64,000 bases of DNA, from contig QCPO01000004.1 of the NCBI GenBank assembly GCA_003212535.1, positions 1 through 64,000 on the forward strand, given 5' to 3'. The notes beneath the pieces are model-generated. The model ran no database searches and was not told where the DNA came from. It saw only the letters and a program-made list of their open reading frames with translations. This DNA comes from Prochlorococcus sp. AG-436-O11. Its GTDB lineage: Bacteria > Cyanobacteriota > Cyanobacteriia > PCC-6307 > Cyanobiaceae. Each line of letters opens with the position of its first letter. The first letter of the stretch is position 1. The position numbers were made by a program, and so were the translations under genes. Of this stretch, positions 8,988 through 17,388 are shown piece after piece.

Positions 8988-9197
8988 ATGACAGATTATC
9001 CAGAGTCTCTTGTTAAAGAATTGTCTGTGAAAGTAAGAGAATATCCTAGTTTTTCGATAGGAGAAATAGAAAAATTTTGTTGGATGGCAGTACATGAACA
9101 TAAACATGGAGTCTTACCTTCCGAATATGATATTAGAGAGATAGATGAGAATCTTTATTTAAAACTTTTGCAGGAATTAAAATTAAATAATTCATAA
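8988..9197 (+). CDS. Conserved small protein of unknown function (69 aa)
   Basis: I do not recognise a family. The 69-residue protein is acidic to neutral, with no signal peptide or membrane segment. It has a central aromatic stretch IEKFCWMAVHEHKHGVLPSE containing one Cys and several His residues. It could fold as a small helical domain. It starts with ATG 25 bases after yajQ and ends about 90 bases before the prohibitin gene. Codon use and base composition are like the neighbours, so I take it as a real gene in a yajQ operon. The His-rich patch could bind metal, but that is speculation. Confidence 0.65.
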   Translation: MTDYPESLVKELSVKVREYPSFSIGEIEKFCWMAVHEHKHGVLPSEYDIREIDENLYLKLLQELKLNNS

Positions 9198-9287
9198 AAG
9201 AATTATTAAAAAAATATTTTAATTAAATCCTTTATTAATGCATTAATTAATTTCATTAAATATGATTAGTCGTAAAGTAAAAATTTA

Positions 9288-10094
9288 ATGTCAACATCTT
9301 TCAAGAATGTCACTCCTGCTGGTCCTGGAGGGACGGCAACACTACTAATAGTATTGTCTTTTACCGGTTTTCTTTTGCTTACTCAATCTCTCTTCGTAGT
9401 TCCATCTGGACAAGTTGCAGTAGTAACTACCTTAGGGAAAGTTAGTGGTCCTTCAAGGAGGGCTGGTTTGAATTTAAAAATTCCCTTTATCCAGTCGGTA
9501 TATCCCTTTGATATAAAAACTCAAGTGCAACCTGAGAAATTTGAAACCCTCACAAAGGATCTTCAGGTTATAAGAGCAACGGCTACTGTTAAATATTCAG
9601 TAAAGCCTAAAGAAGCAGGAAGGATTTTTGCGACTATTGCAAGTAGAAATAGTGATGTTTATCAGAAAATTGTGCAGCCATCTTTACTTAAAGCTCTTAA
9701 ATCAGTTTTCTCCCAATATGAATTAGAAACTATTGCTACTGAATTTGCTGTTATTTCAGAAAAAGTTGGTGATACGGTTGCTAAAGAATTAAACTCATTT
9801 GACTATGTTGATGTTAAAAGTTTAGATCTCACAGGATTAGAAATTGCTGAGGAATATAGAGCTGCTATTGAACAAAAGCAAATCGCAGGGCAGCAATTAT
9901 TGAGAGCTAAAACAGAAGTAGAAATTGCAGAACAAGAAGCTATTAGATATGAGACCCTAAATCAAAGCTTGGATGACCAGGTGCTTTTTAAGTTGTTTCT
10001 CGACAAATGGGATGGCAGTACACAAGTTGTTCCAAGTTTGCCGGGTTCTGAGGGTGGAATGCCTCCTGTAATAGTAGGAGGAAGTAGGAGATGA
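9288..10094 (+). CDS. phb: Prohibitin-family SPFH/Band 7 membrane protein
   Basis: This 268-residue protein has one N-terminal membrane segment (LLIVLSFTGFLLLTQSLFV, residues about 20-38). An SPFH domain follows, beginning VPSGQVAVVTTLGKVSG, and then a coiled-coil region rich in Glu, Ala and Gln (EQKQIAGQQLLRAKTEVEI). This is the layout of bacterial prohibitin homologues, which form ring-like membrane scaffolds that modulate proteases and membrane organisation. The C terminus is Gly/Pro-rich. It is convergent with hemL, and a long perfect hairpin begins at its stop codon. Confidence 0.88.
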   Translation: MSTSFKNVTPAGPGGTATLLIVLSFTGFLLLTQSLFVVPSGQVAVVTTLGKVSGPSRRAGLNLKIPFIQSVYPFDIKTQVQPEKFETLTKDLQVIRATATVKYSVKPKEAGRIFATIASRNSDVYQKIVQPSLLKALKSVFSQYELETIATEFAVISEKVGDTVAKELNSFDYVDVKSLDLTGLEIAEEYRAAIEQKQIAGQQLLRAKTEVEIAEQEAIRYETLNQSLDDQVLFKLFLDKWDGSTQVVPSLPGSEGGMPPVIVGGSRR

Positions 10095-10126
10095 AAAATA
10101 TAATTTTTTAAAAGTTATATTTTTCA
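10092..10126. terminator. Hairpin between convergent prohibitin and hemL genes, probable bidirectional 3' end
   Basis: The arms TGAAAAATATAA (10092-10103) and TTATATTTTTCA (10115-10126) are perfectly complementary over 12 bases. The loop can pair further through TTTT and AAAA. The left arm includes the prohibitin stop codon. The stem is AT-only apart from the closing pairs, with T-rich runs on both strands, which suits a bidirectional terminator. No separate U tract follows, so termination efficiency is uncertain. Confidence 0.5.
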
Positions 10127-10213
10127 CCATAAGTAAATATTCGATGAATATTAAACTCTTTAGACTTATATAATTGTTTTTACTAACAATTTTGTTAAAT
10201 CAAATAATTACTA

Positions 10214-11515
10214 TTAACTCTTAATAGCATTGAAGGATTGGTCAAATGCCTCTATTGTTTTATCAATTTCTTCTTCACCGTGAGCTAATGATGTAAAGCC
10301 TGCCTCGAAAGGGCTTGGTGCTAAGTAAACTCCTCTTTTAAGCATTTCTCTGTGTAATTTTCCAAATAGTTCTGCATCATTACTTTTGGCGTCTTCAAAG
10401 TTTCTTACTGGTCCATCACATAAGAAAAATCCGAACATAGCACTTACACTTCCACCATTAATGGCTATACCATTATTTTCTGCAGATTGAATAATACCTT
10501 CAATTAATCTGGAGGTTATTGAATCTAGCTTCTCGTATGTACCTTCTTGTTTAAGCAATTCAAGAGTTTTTATACCAGCTGTCATTGCAAGAGGATTTCC
10601 GCTTAAGGTACCGGCTTGGTAAACGGGTCCTGATGGGGCGACCATAGACATAATTTCTTTTTTACCCCCATAGGCTCCAACAGGTAATCCTCCACCAATC
10701 ACTTTACCTAAAGTAGTTAAATCAGGAGTAACTCCAAATTTTTCTTGGACTCCTCCATAGCTAATTCTGAAGCCAGTCATAACTTCATCAAAAACTAACA
10801 AAGATCCATTCTCAGTTGTTAATTCTCTTAATCCTTCTAGGAATCCTGGCTCAGGAGTGATAAATCCTGCATTGCCAACAATAGGCTCAAGAATTACTCC
10901 CGATATAGCATCAGGATTCTCAGAAAATAATTTCTTTACAGCCTCAAGATCATTGTAAGGAGCAGTAAGTGTGTTAGCCGTAGTTGTTCTTGGTACCCCA
11001 GGTGAATCTGGAAGGCCTAAAGTAGCTACCCCTGAACCAGCTTTTACCAAGAACATATCCGCATGACCGTGATAACAACCGTCAAATTTAATTACTTTAT
11101 CTCTCCCTGTAAATGCTCTCATTAGCCTTAGAACCGCCATGCATGCTTCTGTGCCACTATTCACAAATCTCACCATTTCTACCGAAGGAACAGCATCTAT
11201 TACCATCTCAGCGAGCTTATTCTCTAATACACATGGAGCTCCAAAACTAGTACCTTTTTCAATTGCTTCTTGCAAAGCTGTAGTTACTTCTGGATGAGCG
11301 TGTCCACATATAGCTGGACCCCAACTGCCTATGTAGTCAATATATCTATTGCCATCAATATCCCATGCAAAAGGACCTTTAACTCTGTCAAAGACTATTG
11401 GCTGTCCACCTACAGACTTAAAAGCTCTTACTGGTGAACTGACTCCACCTGGCATTAACTCTTGAGCAGCTGAGAAGACTTCTTGTGATTGGGTGCTATT
11501 TAATATTTCAGTCAC
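10214..11515 (-). CDS. hemL: Glutamate-1-semialdehyde 2,1-aminomutase
   Basis: HemL is a PLP enzyme that converts glutamate-1-semialdehyde to 5-aminolevulinate, the committed precursor of heme, chlorophyll and corrinoids. It is cytoplasmic. The 433-residue protein is the normal length. It shows [16 protein letters not shown] at the N terminus, [22 protein letters not shown] in the PLP-phosphate pocket, FDEVMTGFR, and the Schiff-base Lys in [18 protein letters not shown] near residue 270. The ATG at 11515 has 229 bases of non-coding DNA upstream before xthA. Other window genes that use its product pathway are hemC, hemH, cobK, cobO and por. Confidence 0.97.
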   Translation of the reverse strand: MTEILNSTQSQEVFSAAQELMPGGVSSPVRAFKSVGGQPIVFDRVKGPFAWDIDGNRYIDYIGSWGPAICGHAHPEVTTALQEAIEKGTSFGAPCVLENKLAEMVIDAVPSVEMVRFVNSGTEACMAVLRLMRAFTGRDKVIKFDGCYHGHADMFLVKAGSGVATLGLPDSPGVPRTTTANTLTAPYNDLEAVKKLFSENPDAISGVILEPIVGNAGFITPEPGFLEGLRELTTENGSLLVFDEVMTGFRISYGGVQEKFGVTPDLTTLGKVIGGGLPVGAYGGKKEIMSMVAPSGPVYQAGTLSGNPLAMTAGIKTLELLKQEGTYEKLDSITSRLIEGIIQSAENNGIAINGGSVSAMFGFFLCDGPVRNFEDAKSNDAELFGKLHREMLKRGVYLAPSPFEAGFTSLAHGEEEIDKTIEAFDQSFNAIKS

Positions 11516-11744
11516 AGTTTAAATGAGTGGTGCTTTGAGGAAAATTTCATCATGTTCTAAATTAGAAATAAGTAAAAATTTTTTTCAATTCAGGAAGAAT
11601 TCTACATTATGATATTTTTAATGCGATAGTTCGGATTGTAAATAATTAATTTTGAGGAAAAATTGATATAAGTCATAATTAATTTAAGACAACTCTTTTG
11701 TGATAAGCGTTTTCAAGGTTCAGGAGGTTTAATATCTAAATAAA

Positions 11745-12590
11745 TTATATTTCGAAAAAATCCTCTTCTTCTTCAAAGTAATCTTCATTTGAATTATCTA
11801 AATCAAGATTAATCATTACAGGAGCATGATCACTGGGTTGTATATTTTCTCTTGGATTACTGTCTATTACACAGCTCTTAAGTTTCGATGTAAGTGCTTT
11901 ACTTATGTAAATATGATCTATTCTCCAACCTTTATTTAATTCATATGCATTATTACGGTAATCCCACCAACTCCAATGGCCAGTATTCTTTTCATAAATC
12001 CGAAAAGAATCTATTAGTCTCTCTTTAAGAACATTGTTAAGAGCATTTCTTTCAATCTCAGAAGCCATTATCGCTCCCTCATATCTTTGAGGGTCATGAA
12101 TATCCTTATTAGATGGAGCAATATTGAAATCACCAAGAAGGCAAATTAAATCTCCTTTTTTTTCTTGCTCATCTAAAAAAGAAGATAAACAATTTAACCA
12201 ATTAATTTTATAGTCAAACTTTTCAGAATGTAATGAAGATCCATTTGGTACATAAACATTTATAATTTTTACTCCGTTTATATCAGCAGTAATTAATCTT
12301 TTTTGATCTTCAAATTGGTTTACATCATTATGATCTGCTAAATAGCCGCTAAATCCTTTAGTTACATTTTCAGATTTAATTTTACTTATTATTGCAACAC
12401 CATTGTAGGATTTTTGTCCAAAAACTATTACTTCATAACCTAATTCCTCAAAAGGCTTAAGTGGAAAATCTTTGTCTATAACCTTTGTTTCTTGAAGACA
12501 AAGAATATCTGGATTGACTTTATTAATCCAATTTATTATTTGAGAAAGTCTTGTCCTTACAGAATTTACATTCCAAGTTGCTATTAACAA
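11745..12590 (-). CDS. xthA: Exodeoxyribonuclease III (AP endonuclease)
   Basis: This Mg2+-dependent exonuclease/AP endonuclease acts in base-excision repair. The 281-residue protein begins IATWNVNSVRTRL, then PDILCLQETKV (metal-binding Glu), GDFNIAPSNKDIHD (catalytic Asp/Asn pair), WWDYRNNAYELNKGWRIDHI and the closing SDHAPVMINLD, all hallmarks of the ExoIII family. The last 15 residues are acidic (NEDYFEEEEDFFEI), an extension beyond the catalytic fold. The start ATG lies about 70 bases from the divergent small secreted-protein gene. Confidence 0.95.
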   Translation of the reverse strand: MLIATWNVNSVRTRLSQIINWINKVNPDILCLQETKVIDKDFPLKPFEELGYEVIVFGQKSYNGVAIISKIKSENVTKGFSGYLADHNDVNQFEDQKRLITADINGVKIINVYVPNGSSLHSEKFDYKINWLNCLSSFLDEQEKKGDLICLLGDFNIAPSNKDIHDPQRYEGAIMASEIERNALNNVLKERLIDSFRIYEKNTGHWSWWDYRNNAYELNKGWRIDHIYISKALTSKLKSCVIDSNPRENIQPSDHAPVMINLDLDNSNEDYFEEEEDFFEI

Positions 12591-12661
12591 TTTTCGTCAA
12601 ATTATGTAGAATTAACCTAACAGATAATTCTTGATAATAAATTATTTTGATATTAAACAAA

Positions 12662-12958
12662 ATGAAAAGTTCTTTTCTTAAATATTTTAGAAATCGAAAA
12701 TCTATTTTCATTTTTTTTATTGCTTTAATTAGCTTTAGTACAGATTTTTTAAATGCAGAAGAGTCATATCTAGAAGAAATGACAATTGATAGTTCAACAA
12801 AATTTGACGAAAAAAGCTCATCTTTGCCAGCTAATCCATTTGAAATTGTTGACATGATTAGAAGAGCTAATAGTTTGAATGATGCAACGTTGCCGTCTGA
12901 TGCTATTGATGATGCGTTAAAGTCTTTTAATATGATTGACGAAAAAGAAAAACTTTAA
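12662..12958 (+). CDS. Small predicted secreted protein, unknown function
   Basis: This 98-residue protein has an N-terminal basic region and a hydrophobic core (SIFIFFIALISFSTDFLNA) followed by AEE. That resembles a Sec signal peptide cleaved after NA. The mature part is short, acidic and soluble, ending FNMIDEKEKL. I chose the ATG at 12662 over a TTG at 12647. It is divergent from xthA and lies 38 bases before the 199-residue unknown. I do not recognise a family. Composition matches the flanking genes, and an overlapping antisense ORF at 12523-12855 is treated as spurious. Confidence 0.6.
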   Translation: MKSSFLKYFRNRKSIFIFFIALISFSTDFLNAEESYLEEMTIDSSTKFDEKSSSLPANPFEIVDMIRRANSLNDATLPSDAIDDALKSFNMIDEKEKL

Positions 12959-12996
12959 TTCAATAGATCATTCGTTTACAAGTTTCTAATTTAAAA

Positions 12997-13596
12997 ATGA
13001 TTAAAAATCCTATCCAAAAAGTTACTAATAAATTGCAGTACAGAGCAATAGGTATTGTTAATGGAGTTTATAATCCTCATGATAAAAATCAACTAAATAG
13101 AGGAACTTTAATTGATGACCAAGGACAGAAAATAGAAACTGTAGTACTTGGTAAAGCTCTTTCTTTGATAAAAAAATACATTAACTTAGAAAAAAGTTAT
13201 TTTTGGATTGTTTATCCAAAAAACAAAAATACTCAAAATTTACACTTACAAATTTTAGGTATTTGGGATCCTTATGAATTAAACGACATTGGAAATGAAA
13301 ACACTAAAAAAAGTACTTTAGAAATCTTGGAAGAGCTCAATTTAAGTGACAATTATTTTTCTATAAGAGGAGAGTTAGTATATATAAATACTCAAAAGAA
13401 AGAATTGATTATTAAAATTTGTTCCTCTCATAAATCAAATAAATTAAAAAACAACAATTTTAAGATTGCTATAGAAGGGGAACTTTCTCTTGATATGTTG
13501 AAAAACTTTGTAAGTTTGGATGTCATAAGGGAGGGTAATACTTTACGAATGGTCAAATACGAAGTTGTTGAAGAATTTTTATCTAAAAAAGAATAA
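12997..13596 (+). CDS. Conserved hypothetical protein (199 aa)
   Basis: I do not recognise a named domain. The 199-residue soluble protein begins with a patterned stretch, QYRAIGIVNGVYNP, and has LNRGTLIDDQGQKIETVVLGKALSL and SYFWIVYPKNK. The second half is lysine-rich and beta-strand-like (FSIRGELVYINTQKKELIIKI). The two halves look like repeated small beta domains (IGIVNGVY... and IRGELVYIN...), perhaps OB-like; that is inference. The ATG start at 12997 follows the small secreted-protein gene by 38 bases, and larC follows about 60 bases later on the same strand. Confidence 0.6.
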   Translation: MIKNPIQKVTNKLQYRAIGIVNGVYNPHDKNQLNRGTLIDDQGQKIETVVLGKALSLIKKYINLEKSYFWIVYPKNKNTQNLHLQILGIWDPYELNDIGNENTKKSTLEILEELNLSDNYFSIRGELVYINTQKKELIIKICSSHKSNKLKNNNFKIAIEGELSLDMLKNFVSLDVIREGNTLRMVKYEVVEEFLSKKE

Positions 13597-13658
13597 ATTT
13601 TAAATTTATTGTTTGATCCTTCCTGTACATTTTATTTAGCTCTAGAACCTTAGGATTT

Positions 13659-14882
13659 ATGGATGAAATTTTAATTGAATGTTCCCCTGGAGTTTCTGGA
13701 GATATGTTGTTGGGAGCTTTTTATGATTTAGGGGTCCCTAAAAATGTCATTGAGAAACCAATCCATGATCTTGGATTAGGAAAATTATATTCTATAAAAT
13801 TTAGAGAATCTAATAGTTGTTCAATTCGAGGTATTAAGGTTGATCTAGAAAAAATTGATCAAATTACAAAACGAAATTGGAAAAGCATTAGACAAATTAT
13901 TTCTGTTGGCAATTTGGAAGAAAAATTGCGAACAACAATCTATAAAGTTTTTGAATCGTTAGCAATTGCAGAAGGGAAAGTTCATGGTATCAATCCTGAA
14001 GATGTACATTTTCATGAAATTGGTGCAATAGATTCATTGGTTGATATTATTGGGGTTTGCGCTTCAATAAATTACTTAAATCCTAAAAAAGTTTATTGTA
14101 ATGAACCAAATTTGGGAAAGGGATTTGTTCAAACAGAACATGGGAAATTATCAATTCCATCTCCTGCTGTAATAGAGTTATTAAGTAAAAATAATATTCA
14201 AGTTTCATCAAGTTTTGATTCAATTGAAGGTGAGTTATCTACACCAACTGGTATTGCATTAATTACCAATTTAGTAGATTCGTATAAATATCCTAAAAAG
14301 TTTTCTATTAAATCCTATGGAGTTGGTATTGGTACTTTACAATTTCCTTTCCCTAATTTGGTAAGAGTTTCGGAAGTTAATTCGTATGATCTTAATTCGG
14401 TTGATCAAAAAGTTAATCCAAGATGTGAAGAGATTTCTGTTCAAGAAGCATGGATTGATGATCAAACACCGGAAGATGTTGCAAATTTTGTACAGAAGTT
14501 AAGAAATGAGGGTGCTTACGATGTTTCTTATAGAGCTATTAATATGAAAAAAGATAGAATTGGTTATTCTATTCAGGTAATCTTGCCTTTAGAGAAAAAA
14601 GAGTATTTTAGGGGATTATGGTTTAATCATTCCAATACTATTGGCTTACGAGAGAGAAATCAATCTAGATGGATATTACTTAGAAGAATTGGAGAATGTC
14701 CAACAATTTTTGGAAAGATTAAGGTAAAACAAACTTTGAAACCAGATGGATCTTTTAGTTTTAAAGTCGAAAATGATGAAATTTTGAGATTAAGCTTAAA
14801 GCATAATAAATCAACTGAAGAGATAAGAAACATTGTGAAAGAATCAAGCATTAATTTCAAACCAATAGAGAACTGGCAATGA
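13659..14882 (+). CDS. larC: LarC-family nickel-pincer cofactor protein (DUF111)
   Basis: LarC proteins insert nickel into pyridinium-3,5-bisthiocarboxylate mononucleotide to form the nickel-pincer cofactor first known from lactate racemase. This 407-residue protein is full length. It has the family start ECSPGVSGDMLLGAFYDLG, the histidine motif DVHFHEIGAIDSLVDIIG, and GELSTPTGIALI. The C-terminal ferredoxin-like part contains PTIFGKIKVK. No larA, larB or larE is visible in the window, so its target enzyme is unknown here. Its TGA overlaps the ATG of the next membrane-protein gene (ATGA), indicating translational coupling. Confidence 0.85.
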   Translation: MDEILIECSPGVSGDMLLGAFYDLGVPKNVIEKPIHDLGLGKLYSIKFRESNSCSIRGIKVDLEKIDQITKRNWKSIRQIISVGNLEEKLRTTIYKVFESLAIAEGKVHGINPEDVHFHEIGAIDSLVDIIGVCASINYLNPKKVYCNEPNLGKGFVQTEHGKLSIPSPAVIELLSKNNIQVSSSFDSIEGELSTPTGIALITNLVDSYKYPKKFSIKSYGVGIGTLQFPFPNLVRVSEVNSYDLNSVDQKVNPRCEEISVQEAWIDDQTPEDVANFVQKLRNEGAYDVSYRAINMKKDRIGYSIQVILPLEKKEYFRGLWFNHSNTIGLRERNQSRWILLRRIGECPTIFGKIKVKQTLKPDGSFSFKVENDEILRLSLKHNKSTEEIRNIVKESSINFKPIENWQ

Positions 14883-15835
14883 GACTTAAAATACAGAACC
14901 AATTTTGTATTCAATTCCTCAAAAAGATTGGCTTCAGTAAATTAAAGAGAATATTTTTTCTATCAAGTTTGTTATATTTTTGCGTATATTTTTTTAATAA
15001 CCTTAGTCAAATCTCCTTTGATTTAAATTTTGCAGAGGATAGCAATACTTTATTGCTATCATTTCTATTTTGTATTTTAAGTATCTACCTTAATGCTTTT
15101 GCATGGAAAAACATAGTTTTGTGGTTTGGAAAAATTAAAATCAAAAATAATTTGGTTTCGTTTTATGTTTTAACAAATATTCTTAAATATGTTCCTGGAG
15201 GGATTTGGCATTTCTTTGAAAGATTTAGTTTTATAAAAAATATTAGTAATCCTCAGCTTGCTTTTTATTCGACACTAATAGAACCCTTTTTTATGTTATG
15301 TGCCTCGTTGCTAATGTCTTCGATAGGAATAATTTTTTCGCCATTTTATTTATTGCTAGTTCTCCCTCTAGTTTTTTTAAATAGAAAATTAATTTATCTT
15401 GTTTTAAGAAGACTAGAATCCTTAAAGGGAAAAGCTGCTGATGCCTTGAAACTTAAAAAATCAAGTTATCAATTAGATCAAAGAATACAGTTAACTTCTT
15501 TTTTTCCTATAAGAGCTTTCTTATTTGAAATTGGATTTGTGTTTTCAAAATTTATTGGATTTCTGATCTGTTTTAATACAGTAAACACAGGAACTAAAAT
15601 TGATATCCTTTTTTTATGTGTAATTTTTTGTTTGTCTTGGTCTATTGGTTTAATAGTGCCAACAGCTCCAAGCGGAGTTGGTGTATTTGAAGCTTGCTTT
15701 CTTATTTTAGTTGGAAGGAATATCCCTCAAAATATAATTATTGTAAGTTTAATATATTTTAGATTGATATCTACTTCGGCAGATTTATTTTTAAGCTTTC
15801 CCTTTTTATTTAAGAAACTTTTAAAGAGAATTTAG
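14879..15835 (+). CDS. UPF0104/lysylphosphatidylglycerol-synthase-TM-like membrane protein
   Basis: This 318-residue, very hydrophobic protein has about eight membrane segments. It fits the UPF0104 / lysylphosphatidylglycerol synthase transmembrane (flippase-like) family. The characteristic block is IVPTAPSGVGVFEACFLI near residue 260, and an earlier element is NILKYVPGGIWHFFERF. Members often work in lipid or glycan membrane biology, but without the catalytic domain no substrate can be assigned. The start overlaps the larC stop by four bases. The stop overlaps the convergent futB gene by four bases. Confidence 0.72.
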   Translation: MRLKIQNQFCIQFLKKIGFSKLKRIFFLSSLLYFCVYFFNNLSQISFDLNFAEDSNTLLLSFLFCILSIYLNAFAWKNIVLWFGKIKIKNNLVSFYVLTNILKYVPGGIWHFFERFSFIKNISNPQLAFYSTLIEPFFMLCASLLMSSIGIIFSPFYLLLVLPLVFLNRKLIYLVLRRLESLKGKAADALKLKKSSYQLDQRIQLTSFFPIRAFLFEIGFVFSKFIGFLICFNTVNTGTKIDILFLCVIFCLSWSIGLIVPTAPSGVGVFEACFLILVGRNIPQNIIIVSLIYFRLISTSADLFLSFPFLFKKLLKRI

Positions 15836-17370
15836 TCCTTTTTTTCTAAGATTGGAATCAGTGTACTTGATGCAATAAGCCCTAATATAGTTATAAATAT
15901 TGCAGGTACTATGGCTTCAGCCATGCGTTCATCTCCTGCATACTGATATATCCTTACTGATAAGGTGTCAAAATCAAATGGTCTAAGAATAAAAGTAATC
16001 GGTAATTCTTTAATTGTATCTACAAATACTAAAAGTGAACCTACAAATATTGGCCCCTTTAGTAAAGGTAGATGTATCCTTTTGATAATGCTAATCCAGT
16101 TTGCACCTAATCCATTAGCTGCCTCATCAAGGCTAGGAGAAATCCTTTCAAGACCTGAGTCAAGAGAGCCTTTCGAAATCGTTAGGAATCGAACGAGATA
16201 ACCCCAAATGAGTAAACAAATAGCAATGAAATTAAACTTTGAAGTAGAAATAGTTATTAAAGATATAGCTAATACTGTTCCTGGAATTGCGTACCCTATA
16301 CTTGCTGGAAATGTTATAACTGCTAAAAATAAGCTTTTATTTTGGCGGTTAGCTAAGGAAAGGATTAAAGCAAATGTGATAGTAATTAATGAGGCAATTA
16401 ATCCAAGACTAATAGTTCTAAATGTAAGTGTTAGCAATTCCATCGTTAGTCCTTTTTGTACCTGATCAAGATTTAGAAAAAACCAAAAAGATGGAATGCC
16501 AATAGAAAAAATTGGTGGAAACAAAGCGAGTATGACCGCTAACAAGGCTCTATATTTTCTTAATTCCCATCCTTGAGAATCTAGTGATGCAGGATTTTCA
16601 CTCCATCGTTTTGTTTTTCTTCGAGAAAATTTCTCAAATATGATCAATGCAAAAACTATTAATAATGCAATTAAAGATAATCCAATAGCACTTTCTGGAT
16701 TACCCTCAATAATCCAATTTTCAGTAATACCTTTAGAAATACTTGGAATATTTAATAATTCGACTGTTCCTAACTCATTCATAACCTCCATGCACATTAA
16801 ACTAATACCGGTTATTAGTGCTGGAAGAGCCATTGGTAAAGCAATCTTAAAAAAACTACCCCAAGGACCAATGCCTAAACCTCTACTCGCATTTATTTGA
16901 TTAACTCCAAATTTATTGAAACTTTCATTAGCAAGAATGAAAACGTAAGGGTAAGTAGAAATTGAGAGTATAAGGACACCCCACCATAAACCAGTTATTT
17001 GGTAACCAAAAATACTACCTAAATCCTGTAAAACTGCCGTTATTAAATATGCAGGCGCAGCTAGTGGAATAAGTTGAGAAATTCGGAGTAATCTTCTGAA
17101 CCTGAACTCGCAGTTTGAAAGTAACCATCCATTTAAAGTCCCTAAACCGCCTCCAAATAAGCTTGTAAGGACTAAAAGTTTTAAAGTACCCAATATTTCT
17201 TCTTTCCCTGCAATACCTAATGAAAAATTTCCACCTAATATAAAGACAACACCCTCAAGAAGGAAATTTGAAATTGGAATGATTACTAGAAGTGCAACAA
17301 TAAAAGATGAAATTTCTAATGGCTTGAAATCTATTATTGTTTTCTTAATTGCTGTAATTAGAATTTTCAA
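15832..17370 (-). CDS. futB: Iron(III) ABC transporter permease (FutB/SfuB type)
   Basis: This is a 512-residue inner-membrane permease with about twelve helices arranged as two fused permease halves, as in SfuB/FbpB-type ferric-iron importers. Each half carries an EAA-like cytoplasmic loop, including INASRGLGIGPWGSFFKIALPMALPAL in the first half and LDEAANGLGANWISIIKRIHLPLL in the second. In cyanobacteria this protein partners a periplasmic ferric-binding protein and an ATPase; neither is next to it. The immediate upstream neighbour on the same strand is a CobW-family metal GTPase, giving a loose metal-handling context. Iron specificity is inferred from family similarity only. Confidence 0.8.
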   Translation of the reverse strand: MKILITAIKKTIIDFKPLEISSFIVALLVIIPISNFLLEGVVFILGGNFSLGIAGKEEILGTLKLLVLTSLFGGGLGTLNGWLLSNCEFRFRRLLRISQLIPLAAPAYLITAVLQDLGSIFGYQITGLWWGVLILSISTYPYVFILANESFNKFGVNQINASRGLGIGPWGSFFKIALPMALPALITGISLMCMEVMNELGTVELLNIPSISKGITENWIIEGNPESAIGLSLIALLIVFALIIFEKFSRRKTKRWSENPASLDSQGWELRKYRALLAVILALFPPIFSIGIPSFWFFLNLDQVQKGLTMELLTLTFRTISLGLIASLITITFALILSLANRQNKSLFLAVITFPASIGYAIPGTVLAISLITISTSKFNFIAICLLIWGYLVRFLTISKGSLDSGLERISPSLDEAANGLGANWISIIKRIHLPLLKGPIFVGSLLVFVDTIKELPITFILRPFDFDTLSVRIYQYAGDERMAEAIVPAIFITILGLIASSTLIPILEKKD

Positions 17371-17388
17371 AAAATCAAATAATTTATA

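Noticed and set aside
11516-11744. 29-codon ORF MSGALRKISS... in the hemL-xthA gap, and a possible hemL promoter
   Set aside because: The ORF is in a short non-coding gap with no ribosome site, and the promoter-like elements were too weak to report. I see nothing else there.
12523-12855. 110-aa minus-strand ORF overlapping the xthA start and the small secreted-protein gene
   Set aside because: It overlaps a better-supported gene on the other strand and the start of xthA in another frame, with no recognisable domain; a shadow ORF.
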